NCBI GenBank assembly: GCA_947588735.1
Contig: CANQAD010000012.1
Coordinates: 1-40,147, forward strand
Direction of reading: 5' to 3'
DNA from: an uncultured Akkermansia sp.
GTDB taxonomy: Bacteria > Verrucomicrobiota > Verrucomicrobiia > Verrucomicrobiales > Akkermansiaceae
Length of the DNA stretch: 40,147 bases
Shown in pieces: positions 1-9,761 of the stretch. A model generated the notes under the pieces. It did no database searches, was not told the origin of the DNA, and was given only the letters and a program-made list of their open reading frames with translations. The position numbers were made by a program, and so were the translations under genes. Within the stretch, counting starts at the first letter, position 1, and each line of letters opens with the position of its first letter.

Positions 1-1
1 A

Positions 2-1045
2 GGAAGAACGCGCAATGGGGTCACGATTGAGAAAGAGTCTCTGCGAGTCAAAGAAGAAGGCAAGAAGTACGCACGGACGGAGACGCTTATAGCCTGCGAT
101 GTGTCAAATGGATTCAAGAGCGAAACTGCAGTGCGGAATGCAAGTGTGCGTAAGAAACTCAAGGAGCATTTCCACGATGAGCTCGATCTCAAATTATCGG
201 GTTACGCCCAGAATGTGGTATCGTACATATTTTGCACGGAGTTGCGGGAAGCGTTGCAGCAGGTGGATGAAGAGAAAGCAAAGTTTGTCAGAGCTCTGCA
301 CCAGTACGCCATGGAGAAGCTGATGATTGTCGGACGCAGTGAAGCCGGGCTGATAGCTTGCAACTTTGCTCAACCTCTCAACATCTATCTCCCGGGAAAA
401 GGGAGCGGGCAGTTGCGCCTTCCGCTGAGCGGCTCGGGAGTGATTCCTGTATTTGCCTACGGCTTTGCCCAGGCAGCCATAGATTCCATCAATTTGCTCC
501 TGCCGGTACTGATTCGAGATTGCACCCTGTCTCTCCGGCATCTCGGGGAGGAAATCAATCGCGAAAATGAGAAGTGCGTACGCTGCCAACTCATGGTGAG
601 ACATGGTGCCTTTGAGGGACCTCTTGCGTACGAATCCGAGGGCATCAAGCGACTCATTTCTATCCTGCACTTGCTTATCGGAGTGTACAATCATGAGGGG
701 GTGACGGTGGCTGTGGATGAGCTGGATTCCGGTATCTACGAATATCTGCTCGGCGAGATATTGCAAACGCTCAAGCAGGGGGCGAAAGGTCAGCTGATTT
801 TTACGGCGCACAACTTGCGTCCGCTGGAGATGCTGGACGCATACTCCGTGTTGTTCACCACGAACAATCCCGAGGAGAGGTTCACGCGTTTCGCAAGCTC
901 CCGAGTGAAGACGACAACAAATATGCGTAATATGTACATGAGGGTTATTCAACTTGGCGGGGAAAATTTGGACGTAGAAACGAGCATTCATTCTTCGGAG
1001 ATAGCGCGCGGATTTCGCAGAGCAGCTCAATATGACGCAAAATGA
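2..1045 (+). CDS. AAA/OLD-like ATPase, 5'-truncated by window edge
   Basis: Frame open from window start through 1045 (track start GTG 101). C-terminal ATPase motifs: ESEGIKRLISIL signature-like, VTVAVDELDSGIYEYLLGEIL Walker B/D-loop-like, GQLIFTAHN H-loop-like. Confidence 0.7.
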   Translation, partial: GRTRNGVTIEKESLRVKEEGKKYARTETLIACDVSNGFKSETAVRNASVRKKLKEHFHDELDLKLSGYAQNVVSYIFCTELREALQQVDEEKAKFVRALHQYAMEKLMIVGRSEAGLIACNFAQPLNIYLPGKGSGQLRLPLSGSGVIPVFAYGFAQAAIDSINLLLPVLIRDCTLSLRHLGEEINRENEKCVRCQLMVRHGAFEGPLAYESEGIKRLISILHLLIGVYNHEGVTVAVDELDSGIYEYLLGEILQTLKQGAKGQLIFTAHNLRPLEMLDAYSVLFTTNNPEERFTRFASSRVKTTTNMRNMYMRVIQLGGENLDVETSIHSSEIARGFRRAAQYDAK

Positions 1046-1839
1046 AAACGCGGAAGAAAGGAGTCATCCTGATCGTAGAGGGTGTCAACGAACAAGTGGC
1101 TTTGGGAGGCATTCTTCAACGTCTGGCAGATGAGCTGAACTTGCGCATCAGCGTAGTGAATGGGGATGTAACGGCTGATTACGGATCTGATCCATCAACC
1201 ATAAGAAGAAAGCTTGGCGACTTGGTGAAGAAGGAAATGCAGCGAAGCTCCTTTCGCAAGGAGGATGTGGCGTGCGTTCTGCAACTGATGGATACAGATG
1301 GGGCTTTTGTGCCAAGTTCGGCGATTATTGAGAGGCCGACGGAAAACGAGACGCGCAAAAGACGCGGCGGGGATCAGGAGAGAAGTTTTCAGTACACAGA
1401 AAAAAACATCTACGCAAAAAGTCGAGAAAAAGTTGAGGAGAGAAATACGTGCAAAGCACGGAATATGATGCTTCTTCGCGGGATGCGAGAGACCTGCGGA
1501 ATATGCTACGCCGCGTTCTATATGTCGCGGAACCTGGAGCATGTTATTGCGGACGAAGGCGGTAATCCAACGCCGGAAGCAAAGGACCGTATAGCCGAAC
1601 AGTTCAATGACATGTTTGAGGAAGACCTGCCGATGTTCAAAAAATTCATCAACGAGTCGGCGATTGCAAAATTTGATACGAAAACCGGAGATTTTTGGCA
1701 GCGGTACAATCAATCGTGGGAGTACATGGAACAGAAAAATTCGCTCAGGTCCCTGGAACGGGCAAGCAACCTTTGTCTGCTCGTGGAGATTCTGGAAAAG
1801 GCAGGAAAGGGCGAAGAGCTGTGGAAGCGTTCTTCCTGA
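1042..1839 (+). CDS. TOPRIM/RloB-like protein paired with the upstream ATPase
   Basis: ATGA overlap with upstream gene; N-terminal VILIVEGVNEQVAL (TOPRIM Glu) and QLMDTDG (DxD) motifs. Confidence 0.6.
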   Translation: MKTRKKGVILIVEGVNEQVALGGILQRLADELNLRISVVNGDVTADYGSDPSTIRRKLGDLVKKEMQRSSFRKEDVACVLQLMDTDGAFVPSSAIIERPTENETRKRRGGDQERSFQYTEKNIYAKSREKVEERNTCKARNMMLLRGMRETCGICYAAFYMSRNLEHVIADEGGNPTPEAKDRIAEQFNDMFEEDLPMFKKFINESAIAKFDTKTGDFWQRYNQSWEYMEQKNSLRSLERASNLCLLVEILEKAGKGEELWKRSS

Positions 1840-1856
1840 AACAAACAGGGGGCTGA

Positions 1857-2684
1857 TCAGTCGTTATTTTGCCCTGCCGTGCCCATGGTGTAACCGTTGA
1901 AGTTGCGGGTGTTGTAGAGGGGCTGATTGTCGGGGACAGCGTAGCCGATATTTTTGCGGATGGCGAGGAAGTCCCTGACGCCTGCCTCATCCACCTGATT
2001 GAGTTTGCCGCCGTGGAGAGAGGCGAGCAGCACCATCTTGCAGTAGGCATCAGCATTTTCCATGAACCATTCGGCTTCTTCAATATGGCGGGCCCCGGTG
2101 ATGACGCCGTGATTCTCCATAAAGACAACGGTGCTTTGGTGCGCGGCCCTGGCAACGGCTTGAGCGGTTTCTGCGGAGCCGGGAGTACCGTAAGGCGCCA
2201 GAGGAATGTGGCCGAGGAAAATGTCGGCCTCCGGGTTGATGCCATTGGGTGGGGTGAGACCGGCGAAGAGGAAAGCATTGCAGCAGGGCGGGTGCGCGTG
2301 GATGCACGCATTGACCCCGACTTCTTTCATCATGGCGATGTGAGTTTTGACCTCGCTGGTGGCCGGACGGTATCCGCATAGCTGACCGGCATTCATGTCC
2401 ACCAAACAGATATCTTCCACCGTCATGAACCCTTTGGAGCAAAGAGTGGGCGAGCAGAGCAGCAAATCCTGCGCCACACGCACGGAGAGATTGCCGCCGT
2501 TGCCATCCACGAATTCGCGTTGCCAGAGGCGGCGTCCCATATCGACCATGCGTTGCTTGATGACAAGCAGTTCGGGGGAATTAAAGAAAGCGTCAATTTC
2601 TTCGCGAGTTTGCGGATTGTAATTTTGCCAGGGGAAGATTTTTTCCGGCAGAGTGGGTTTGATGTAGAGTTCCGGGTTAGCCAT
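1857..2684 (-). CDS. Class II aldolase/adducin family sugar-phosphate aldolase (rhamnulose/fuculose-1-phosphate aldolase-like)
   Basis: GNGGNLSVR, HAHPP and ENHGVITGA motifs typical of class II aldolases. Confidence 0.82.
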   Translation of the reverse strand: MANPELYIKPTLPEKIFPWQNYNPQTREEIDAFFNSPELLVIKQRMVDMGRRLWQREFVDGNGGNLSVRVAQDLLLCSPTLCSKGFMTVEDICLVDMNAGQLCGYRPATSEVKTHIAMMKEVGVNACIHAHPPCCNAFLFAGLTPPNGINPEADIFLGHIPLAPYGTPGSAETAQAVARAAHQSTVVFMENHGVITGARHIEEAEWFMENADAYCKMVLLASLHGGKLNQVDEAGVRDFLAIRKNIGYAVPDNQPLYNTRNFNGYTMGTAGQNND

Positions 2685-2760
2685 AGTCGTACGAGAATGA
2701 AAGTGGATGTGTATAATTTATGATGAAAGAAAGGAAATTACAAGGACGGAATACGAAAAA

Positions 2761-4914
2761 TTACGAAGGAACGGATTGAGTAACGGCTCCCTCCACGCGG
2801 CGGCGAAGAGCCGCATGGACAGGTAACTGAAGCTCAGGGTCACCATCCAGAATGGAATTGGCAATACGCGTGGCTCGGTGGATAAGGCGCACATCGGAAA
2901 TCCATTCCGCAAAGCGAACAGTCCCCAGCCCACTCTGTGCAGTGCCGAGCACATCCCCCGGACCACGAAGGCGAAAATCATGCTCGGCAATCTCAAAGCC
3001 ATTGGAGGTTTTACAGAGGATTTCCAGTTTTTCATAGGCAGGGTCATCGGGTTTGGCTGTGGAAAGCAGGATGCAATAGCTTTTGTGCGAGCCACGTCCG
3101 ATGCGTCCACGCAGCTGGTGAAGCTGGGAGAGGCCAAAGGAATCCGCATTGTTGATCAGCATGACCGTGGCATTTGCGACATCCACGCCGACTTCCACTA
3201 CTGTGGTGCAAACAAGTACTTGGGTATTCCCCGAAGCAAAATCGGCCATTGCCTTTTCTTTTTCATCGGCGCTCATTTTGCCGTGGAGGAGGCCGATGGA
3301 AAACTCCGGCAAGGTGTCACGCCAGTGAACGAGCTCCTGGGAAGCAGAGGAGCGCTCAGAACTTTCACTCTCCTCAATGAGGGGAGAGACGATGTAAACC
3401 TGCCGACCATCGGATATCTCTTTGCGTAGGAATGAGATGATGCGTTTCATGCGATTCGGGTTGCGCAGGGCAGTGATAACCTCCCCGCGACCAGGTGGAA
3501 GTTCATCGATGATGGAAACGTCCAAATCGGCGTAAAGGGTGAGTGTGAGGGTGCGGGGAATCGGTGTCGCAGTCATGACAAGCACATCCGGGTTGGCGCC
3601 GGATTGAATAAAGCGCTGCCGTTGCGTTACACCGAACTTGTGCTGCTCATCAATGACAGCCAGACCAAGATTTTGCGGACGATTTTTCTCGTAAAGCAAG
3701 GCATGGGTTCCGATGATGATGCGCGGGGAGGAATCTGCCGAGATGGGCGAGTTGTCAATGATGAGGTGCGAGTCATCCGCCTTGTCCGATGTGCGCAGGG
3801 AGATGCGGACGTCCGTCCGGCGAAGCAGATGGCGGAAGTTGCGGTAGTGCTGTTCGGCGAGAATTTGAGTGGGAGCCAGCAGGGCAGCAGATGAGCCGCT
3901 TTCAATGCACATCAGCATGGCGCAGAGAGCCACAAGGGTCTTTCCACTGCCTACATCCCCCTGCAACAAACGATTCATGGGAGTGGGACGCGCCATATCC
4001 GCACGAATTTCCGCGATGCAGCGCTTCTGGGCCGGTGTGAGACAAAAGGGCAGAGAGGACAGAAGCTCGCGGCAGTAATAATCGGTGGTGGCAGTGATTT
4101 GCCCCGGAGCGGAAAGAGATTGTCGCCGCCGCCACGCTACGGCAAATTGTCGCGTGAAACATTCCGAAAGGGCAAAGCGCATGCGTGCCTTGCGCGCGGT
4201 GGCATCATCCGCCGGAAAATGCAGATCGCGCAAGGCAGTCGTCATAGGGTAGGAGGGAGCTGTATCATAATCCTCCCACCGGGCGTCCGGATGTAGCGCA
4301 GAGAGCAACCGGTAGACGAGTGTGCGAAAAGACCGTGCCGATATGCCAGGAATCGATTTGTAGATGGGGACAATGCGTCCTGTGTGGATGAAGTTCGGCG
4401 GAGGCAGAGACCCCGGTGGGGCTGCATCGCCAAGGGCAGCGGCGGCAAGGCGAAGCCCTGCTTGTTCATTGTCATCGAGAATTTCAAAATCGGGATTGCA
4501 AATCACCCATTTGCCCGAAACAGTGCGCAGCTTCCCATACACCGACAGGAGCATGCCTACGGCAAAGAGTTTGGAAACGTAGGGCATATTGAACCAGCGC
4601 AGCAAAATACGCTCCCCCTGAGGGTCATGAGCATCCCCTGCGCTCAGCTCGTAATAGCGTTTGTAGGAAAATCGCCAACCGGCCGAATAGATACGCAGCT
4701 GGAGGCACACGGATTCACCGTTTGCGAGGGTAGAAATGGGTGGTGAAAAACGGCGGTCCTCATAGCGATGCGGAGCGATCCGCAGTACATCACCCACCGT
4801 GTAAAAAGAAACGGCATGAAACGCCTTAAGTTCCCGAGGAGAAATGGAGGGGAGGGTGTCCAGCGCCGAGTCGGGCAAGAGGTACGGAGTATCAGCGGTT
4901 GGGTGTGCCTCCAT
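2761..4914 (-). CDS. recG: ATP-dependent DNA helicase RecG
   Basis: GDVGSGKT, DEQHKFGVTQR, MTATPIPRTL and QLRGRIGRG motifs; wedge-like N-terminal region; about 717 aa. Confidence 0.95.
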   Translation of the reverse strand: MEAHPTADTPYLLPDSALDTLPSISPRELKAFHAVSFYTVGDVLRIAPHRYEDRRFSPPISTLANGESVCLQLRIYSAGWRFSYKRYYELSAGDAHDPQGERILLRWFNMPYVSKLFAVGMLLSVYGKLRTVSGKWVICNPDFEILDDNEQAGLRLAAAALGDAAPPGSLPPPNFIHTGRIVPIYKSIPGISARSFRTLVYRLLSALHPDARWEDYDTAPSYPMTTALRDLHFPADDATARKARMRFALSECFTRQFAVAWRRRQSLSAPGQITATTDYYCRELLSSLPFCLTPAQKRCIAEIRADMARPTPMNRLLQGDVGSGKTLVALCAMLMCIESGSSAALLAPTQILAEQHYRNFRHLLRRTDVRISLRTSDKADDSHLIIDNSPISADSSPRIIIGTHALLYEKNRPQNLGLAVIDEQHKFGVTQRQRFIQSGANPDVLVMTATPIPRTLTLTLYADLDVSIIDELPPGRGEVITALRNPNRMKRIISFLRKEISDGRQVYIVSPLIEESESSERSSASQELVHWRDTLPEFSIGLLHGKMSADEKEKAMADFASGNTQVLVCTTVVEVGVDVANATVMLINNADSFGLSQLHQLRGRIGRGSHKSYCILLSTAKPDDPAYEKLEILCKTSNGFEIAEHDFRLRGPGDVLGTAQSGLGTVRFAEWISDVRLIHRATRIANSILDGDPELQLPVHAALRRRVEGAVTQSVPS

Positions 4915-5581
4915 TGATGCAGCGGTAGTAGTAATCTACACGGGAGAGAAACCATCCCCACTTGGGGCCGGGACGGCCGTTGGAAAGCAGAGGGGTCGGG
5001 CAGTTTTTCCCCGTCCAGTAATAATGGGGGACCACATGACGCAGGTTGATGTTGTAGCGTTTCATGAGTACGGCCACCAGTTTGGCAGCGCGATCCCAAG
5101 TGCGAAAATGGTTTTGCCCTCGGTTCTCCGCTTCGCACATTTCGATGCCCAAGGAGTTATGGTTGCCTGCTGCTGTACCGGCATGCCACCCGCTTTCATT
5201 GAGCGGGAGATTTTGTACGACCATGTACTGATCCACCGTGAAGTGCCAGCTACGGTTGGAGAATGCGCCGCGGCAGAGAGCGCGCGAATGCTGCATAGCT
5301 GTGGCGGAGGATGAGTGGTTGGCCGTGCTGTGGACGGTGAGGAAAGTGGGTCGGATCTTTTTTGCGGCACGTCGCTGGCGGGAATTCGACGGGACCATGC
5401 GAATCTTGATATTGGCCTCTTGTGCCAAGCGCGCCATTGTCCGAGGGACAATGGGATTCCCAGATGGCTGAAACTTAAACGGGCGAGGGGAACGGAGAGG
5501 CGACCCTCCCTGCTGTTGGCAACCACTTGCCAGCAATAGAAAAAAGCAACTCAATGAGAAAATCCTGCAAACCCTCCGCAT
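4892..5581 (-). CDS. N-acetylmuramoyl-L-alanine amidase (Amidase_2/PGRP type), probable lipoprotein
   Basis: LLLASGC lipobox; FLTVHSTAN, HFTVDQ, NHNSLGIEMC, HYYWTGKNCP. Start chosen at internal Met (track start 5611). Overlaps recG by 23 nt. Confidence 0.85.
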   Translation of the reverse strand: MRRVCRIFSLSCFFLLLASGCQQQGGSPLRSPRPFKFQPSGNPIVPRTMARLAQEANIKIRMVPSNSRQRRAAKKIRPTFLTVHSTANHSSSATAMQHSRALCRGAFSNRSWHFTVDQYMVVQNLPLNESGWHAGTAAGNHNSLGIEMCEAENRGQNHFRTWDRAAKLVAVLMKRYNINLRHVVPHYYWTGKNCPTPLLSNGRPGPKWGWFLSRVDYYYRCINGGTPNR

Positions 5582-6021
5582 ACGCGCCCGATTATGCCAT
5601 GGCTCCCCCATATTTGCAAGTTTTACTTTACATTTCCTCCTATCATTTATTTACAATTATAAAACTTCAGGATAAGGTAACCTTTTTTGACCTCAGATTG
5701 GGAAAAGCGCTGAAAGCGGACCATGGGTGACAGTCATACGGGTGGCAGCGCTCGGAGTTTATGAGGGCAGGATGGAGATGCTACGCATTTTTCGATCAGG
5801 GTGTAAAAAACGTAAGAGTTCGTGCGCTGGGGAGATTGGAAGGCAAGCATATCAATGAGGGAAATTTATGATAAAAGGTGTGGAGAAACGGCAGGTCTGC
5901 GCTTGAAGAAAGGGGGGGCATTTCCCGGCAGGCATGCAATAGAACGCTTCCTTCTCCACTCTGAAAGAGGTTCCACAACCGGGAAGCTTTCAGCGGCAGA
6001 TAACCCCGGAGATGGACCACA

Positions 6022-7002
6022 TTATAAGCAGGCGGCGATGCAAGTGAGCATCATGTAGAAGACGGCAATATTTCGGGAGTAGAAGAAGCGCATGTAGAAA
6101 GGAGCGTCACTTCCTTGGGAAAGTTCAGCCCAGTTGTCCAAGGGGTAGTGCCAGGGACGTATGACAGGGATGTGCACTTTGTCACTGTTGTAAATGTGTA
6201 ATAGAATAAGCAGGTCAACAACCAACGGAGTGATAAGCAGGGGTAGCAGGTAGTACAGAGAACCAGTAGAAAACATGAGATAAAAAGAAGTAGCAAAGCC
6301 ACCACAGTAAAAGAACAGACAAAAGGAGAGTGCGCGAGATTTGCTGCCCAATTTGCGACAAAGCGTAACTTTGCTTGCGCATTTGTCGGCGTCATAATCC
6401 ATGAGCATGTGGTTGTACAACACAGAGGCAACGAGGCAGGAACACCCGAGTGAAAGGATAAGGACATTCATGGAGAACTCACCTGTCATCACGTAAAAAA
6501 CGCCCTCAAAGAGCAGGGGACCGTAGGCGAGCATGACGGCGGCTTCTCCCAGCCCCCGCAATGAGCACCACTGATAGCCCAACGCAATAAGAAGCCCTCC
6601 CGCCATAAACAAGAGAACCCATGGTCCGGATATCACGAGGAGATAGATGCCGATGCAGACTGCCAGGAGTAGAAAGAAGAGGATACTCAAGCAGAGTTTG
6701 GGTACTGTGGTGCTTCCATTAAAGAGATAGACGCATTTGTCATTAAGCGCAGCCTTCTGAAGTTCACGATTATTGCGCAGGATGAAATAGTCAAAGAGAT
6801 CATCGAGCAAATTGGTGGCCAGGTGCATGGCTACGGTGCCGACCAAGGCAAGCATGCCGGGGAAAACACGTCCGCCGTGCTGCAAGGAAAAAGAGAAGAT
6901 AACCAACCAACCCAGAAATGTCATGGGCAACGAAAATGCCCGGGCGCAGCGGAGCCAAAAAGATGAGATCGAAACTATTTTCTGAAAACGGGAAGCAGGC
7001 AT
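6022..7002 (-). CDS. UbiA-family prenyltransferase (MenA-like)
   Basis: NLLDDLFDY motif and second YNHMLMDYDADK motif, many TM segments. Start set at MPASRF to avoid overlap with the upstream gene (track start 7140). Confidence 0.75.
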   Translation of the reverse strand: MPASRFQKIVSISSFWLRCARAFSLPMTFLGWLVIFSFSLQHGGRVFPGMLALVGTVAMHLATNLLDDLFDYFILRNNRELQKAALNDKCVYLFNGSTTVPKLCLSILFFLLLAVCIGIYLLVISGPWVLLFMAGGLLIALGYQWCSLRGLGEAAVMLAYGPLLFEGVFYVMTGEFSMNVLILSLGCSCLVASVLYNHMLMDYDADKCASKVTLCRKLGSKSRALSFCLFFYCGGFATSFYLMFSTGSLYYLLPLLITPLVVDLLILLHIYNSDKVHIPVIRPWHYPLDNWAELSQGSDAPFYMRFFYSRNIAVFYMMLTCIAACL

Positions 7003-7030
7003 TGTTGAGGTGGAGATTGTGGGCGATGTT

Positions 7031-9676
7031 TCAGGAAAGGCGCGCCAGGAAGGCGCATTCGTCAACGTAGATCTTCTGTGGGAGCGGGAAGGGGTGCTCC
7101 AAGGACGGTCCGGTAATGAGGGAAACAGCTCCTTGCTCAATTGTAAAGCCGGGGAGCAGCAGTCCTACTGTTCGAGGTCGTGAGCCGAGTTGAATGGTGC
7201 CATCACTCATGCGCACGACGCTGCGGCGCATACTCATGGAGATGACGATACCCTCCGGAGTAGCGAGACCGGGACGCCAACGAGTGTTGGGAGTGGAAAT
7301 ATCGGCGCCCAAGCTGAAATCGAAAAAAGGAATTTGGCGTGGAGGAACAGCCTTCAGAAGAATACGCCGCATACACGAGCTGCCGACAATTTGGGAAATG
7401 CAGGGCTGAATGATGTCACGCTCAGAGGTAATGAGGTGCACAGGGGTACGCGTCAAGATGGGCCAAAGCACGGCAAGAACGGGTTCGTGCGGCTCATGCA
7501 GCCCCACGGTGGTTAACAAAGCGTGCCGTCCTTCTTTCAGGGCGTTCACGTGGTGAACTTGATCGGCATTGAGCCATGCTCGGCGAAAGGTATTGGCATC
7601 TGCAGCCAAGTCGATGAGGATGTTTAGCCAGTCAACGATAGGTCTCGGGCTGTCGTCCGGTGCACGGTGGTTGATCACGGCTCCTGCGATTTGGATGCCA
7701 GTGAGCGAGGAGCCGACAAAGTGTACGAAGGGCTGGTTGCCAATGGACTCCAGCAAGTGGATGAGAGAGTCCCGTCCATCGGACAATTCGGAACTGATGC
7801 ATTCTACTGAGAGTTCGCGAAAAGTACCGAGGACTTGTTGGCTATCGGCGCGGCGGGCATGGATGGGTTCGCCCACAGCGACTGTGAAAGGGTAGGGAAT
7901 ACAGCGAGGGAGCTTGGTGAAAAAACGACTGCGATAGTAAGAGAAAATGCTGCCCCATAAACCATCCATATAGACAGGGATAACGGGAGCCTTTGCGCGG
8001 CGGGCGATAGCTTCCATCCCACGACGAATGGGGGTAAGGCAACCTGTACGTGTGAGCTGCCCTTCCGGGAAAATACAGATGAGGTCACCATTGGCAATAC
8101 CGTGCGCGGCGCTGCGGATAGCATCGCGCGGGTTTTTAGTGGAGATAGGCAAGGAATTAAAAATCTCAAGCACCCAACCGAGTATGCGTGACACCATGAA
8201 CTCCTCGGCAACAATGAAACGCATTGGACGCGGGCAGACCATCGTGAGGAAGAGAGCATCGGCGTAAGTGACATGGTTACAAACGATGAGCGCGCCGCCG
8301 CGTTCCGGAAAACGTTCCGGGTGGAGAATGCGCGGGCGATATAGGAGGTTCATGAGCCATATGCCAATCATGCGGATAAACTCCTGGGGGATGAGACGGA
8401 GGGAGGTAACCATGATGAAGGCGCTGAACAGGAAAAGTACAAAATACTGCCCTTGTGGGCGCGCTCCGTACGCGTGCATAACCCACATGAGACCCACGGC
8501 TACCAAGCCCATCAAGTTATCGAAGAGATTGCCGGCGGCAATTATGTTGCCGCGGTTGGCGGGATCGCAATTATCCTGTAAAAAAGCATTGAGCGGCACC
8601 AGATAAGCCGCCCCAAAGGCGCCGGTGAGGGCGAGAAAAATGTGACTTCCAGTGGTCTCAACATCCAGCAAGGAGAGCATGAGAGTGCAGACAGTGACGC
8701 CAATGGCGCCAAACGGAATAAGTCCGAGTTCGTTTTTACCCTTGCATAGATGAGAAGCTACACTTCCGCCGACAACGACGCCACCGCCAAGCCAAGCCAT
8801 CAGGATACCGCACTGCAAGCTGAAGTCAACATCCGGGTGGCGGATTTGCATGCCCTTGGCAATCTGGATAAGGATGAGGAAGAGAGAACCTGCAAGACAC
8901 CAGAAGTAGCTGATGCCGATTTCACTGAGTCGCAGCTGACGGTCACGCCACAGGTATTTCATCTGCACAAAATGCTCATAAAAGAGGCTCATGCTGAAGC
9001 GGCGGGTTTGCCTGGCGGGGTAGCGAGGAAGAATAAGAGATGCGATGGCGACCAGAATGGCTAAGGAGATAAAGATCCAGGTAGGTAGTTTTACGGCGCT
9101 CCAGCCAGCTTCTTCCTCAGCCATGGGACCTTGGACTTGCGTGAAGTAATCCAACAAGCAGCTAAAAAGGAAAAATACACCAATTTGAGCGAGAAGCAGG
9201 ACAAACACCATGCTTACTTCGATGATCCCGGAACCGTAGCTCAAGTAGCGTGAACCAAGCAGGTCCTTCACAATGCCTTTCTTTGCGGGGCTGAGAATGG
9301 TTGCTTGAATAGCGAAGATGGAGAACCAGAGAATAGCCGCATACATATCATGCTGGTAAAAGCAGAAGAGCATGCAGCTCATGACAAAAAGCTGCACAAC
9401 GCTCATGACCTGAATAATGCGCGTTTTGCAAAAACAATCTGCCAACCAACCGACAAGAGGAGAAAAAAGGATATAAGGAAGCACATAGATAGCGCCCAAA
9501 CCATACTCAAGCATACTGCCGTCCGCACCCCACAACCATACACCCAGCGGAATCAGAAGAAACTGCACCGCTTTTTCATTGAACGCATTTTGCGCTTGGA
9601 CAGCTACAAGCGTCCAAAAACTCCTCCACTCTTTGGGGGTAGGCTCTTTGAGGTATCGCGCCGATTCGTCCTCCAT
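7031..9676 (-). CDS. MFS transporter / 1-acyl-glycerol-phosphate acyltransferase (PlsC) fusion with extra C-terminal region
   Basis: N-terminal about 420 aa MFS-like TM region; NHVTYADALFL (HX4D) and FPEGQLTRTG acyltransferase motifs; about 250 aa C-terminal extension. Confidence 0.85.
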   Translation of the reverse strand: MEDESARYLKEPTPKEWRSFWTLVAVQAQNAFNEKAVQFLLIPLGVWLWGADGSMLEYGLGAIYVLPYILFSPLVGWLADCFCKTRIIQVMSVVQLFVMSCMLFCFYQHDMYAAILWFSIFAIQATILSPAKKGIVKDLLGSRYLSYGSGIIEVSMVFVLLLAQIGVFFLFSCLLDYFTQVQGPMAEEEAGWSAVKLPTWIFISLAILVAIASLILPRYPARQTRRFSMSLFYEHFVQMKYLWRDRQLRLSEIGISYFWCLAGSLFLILIQIAKGMQIRHPDVDFSLQCGILMAWLGGGVVVGGSVASHLCKGKNELGLIPFGAIGVTVCTLMLSLLDVETTGSHIFLALTGAFGAAYLVPLNAFLQDNCDPANRGNIIAAGNLFDNLMGLVAVGLMWVMHAYGARPQGQYFVLFLFSAFIMVTSLRLIPQEFIRMIGIWLMNLLYRPRILHPERFPERGGALIVCNHVTYADALFLTMVCPRPMRFIVAEEFMVSRILGWVLEIFNSLPISTKNPRDAIRSAAHGIANGDLICIFPEGQLTRTGCLTPIRRGMEAIARRAKAPVIPVYMDGLWGSIFSYYRSRFFTKLPRCIPYPFTVAVGEPIHARRADSQQVLGTFRELSVECISSELSDGRDSLIHLLESIGNQPFVHFVGSSLTGIQIAGAVINHRAPDDSPRPIVDWLNILIDLAADANTFRRAWLNADQVHHVNALKEGRHALLTTVGLHEPHEPVLAVLWPILTRTPVHLITSERDIIQPCISQIVGSSCMRRILLKAVPPRQIPFFDFSLGADISTPNTRWRPGLATPEGIVISMSMRRSVVRMSDGTIQLGSRPRTVGLLLPGFTIEQGAVSLITGPSLEHPFPLPQKIYVDECAFLARLS

Positions 9677-9761
9677 AAGCGTGTTCGCTCATTATCGCAT
9701 ATCACCCCCGATTATCAAGCCCAAAAAATGAGGGTGGAATGAAAAGCTTGCGAAATTGCTG

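Noticed and set aside
194-1030. 278-aa minus-strand ORF opposite the ATPase
   Set aside because: No recognisable motifs; ATPase motifs and ATGA coupling support plus strand.
5612-6021. About 400-bp gap before the UbiA gene, checked for tRNA or small RNA
   Set aside because: No convincing cloverleaf, terminator or coding signal seen; the 74-aa ORF at 5796-6020 has no support.
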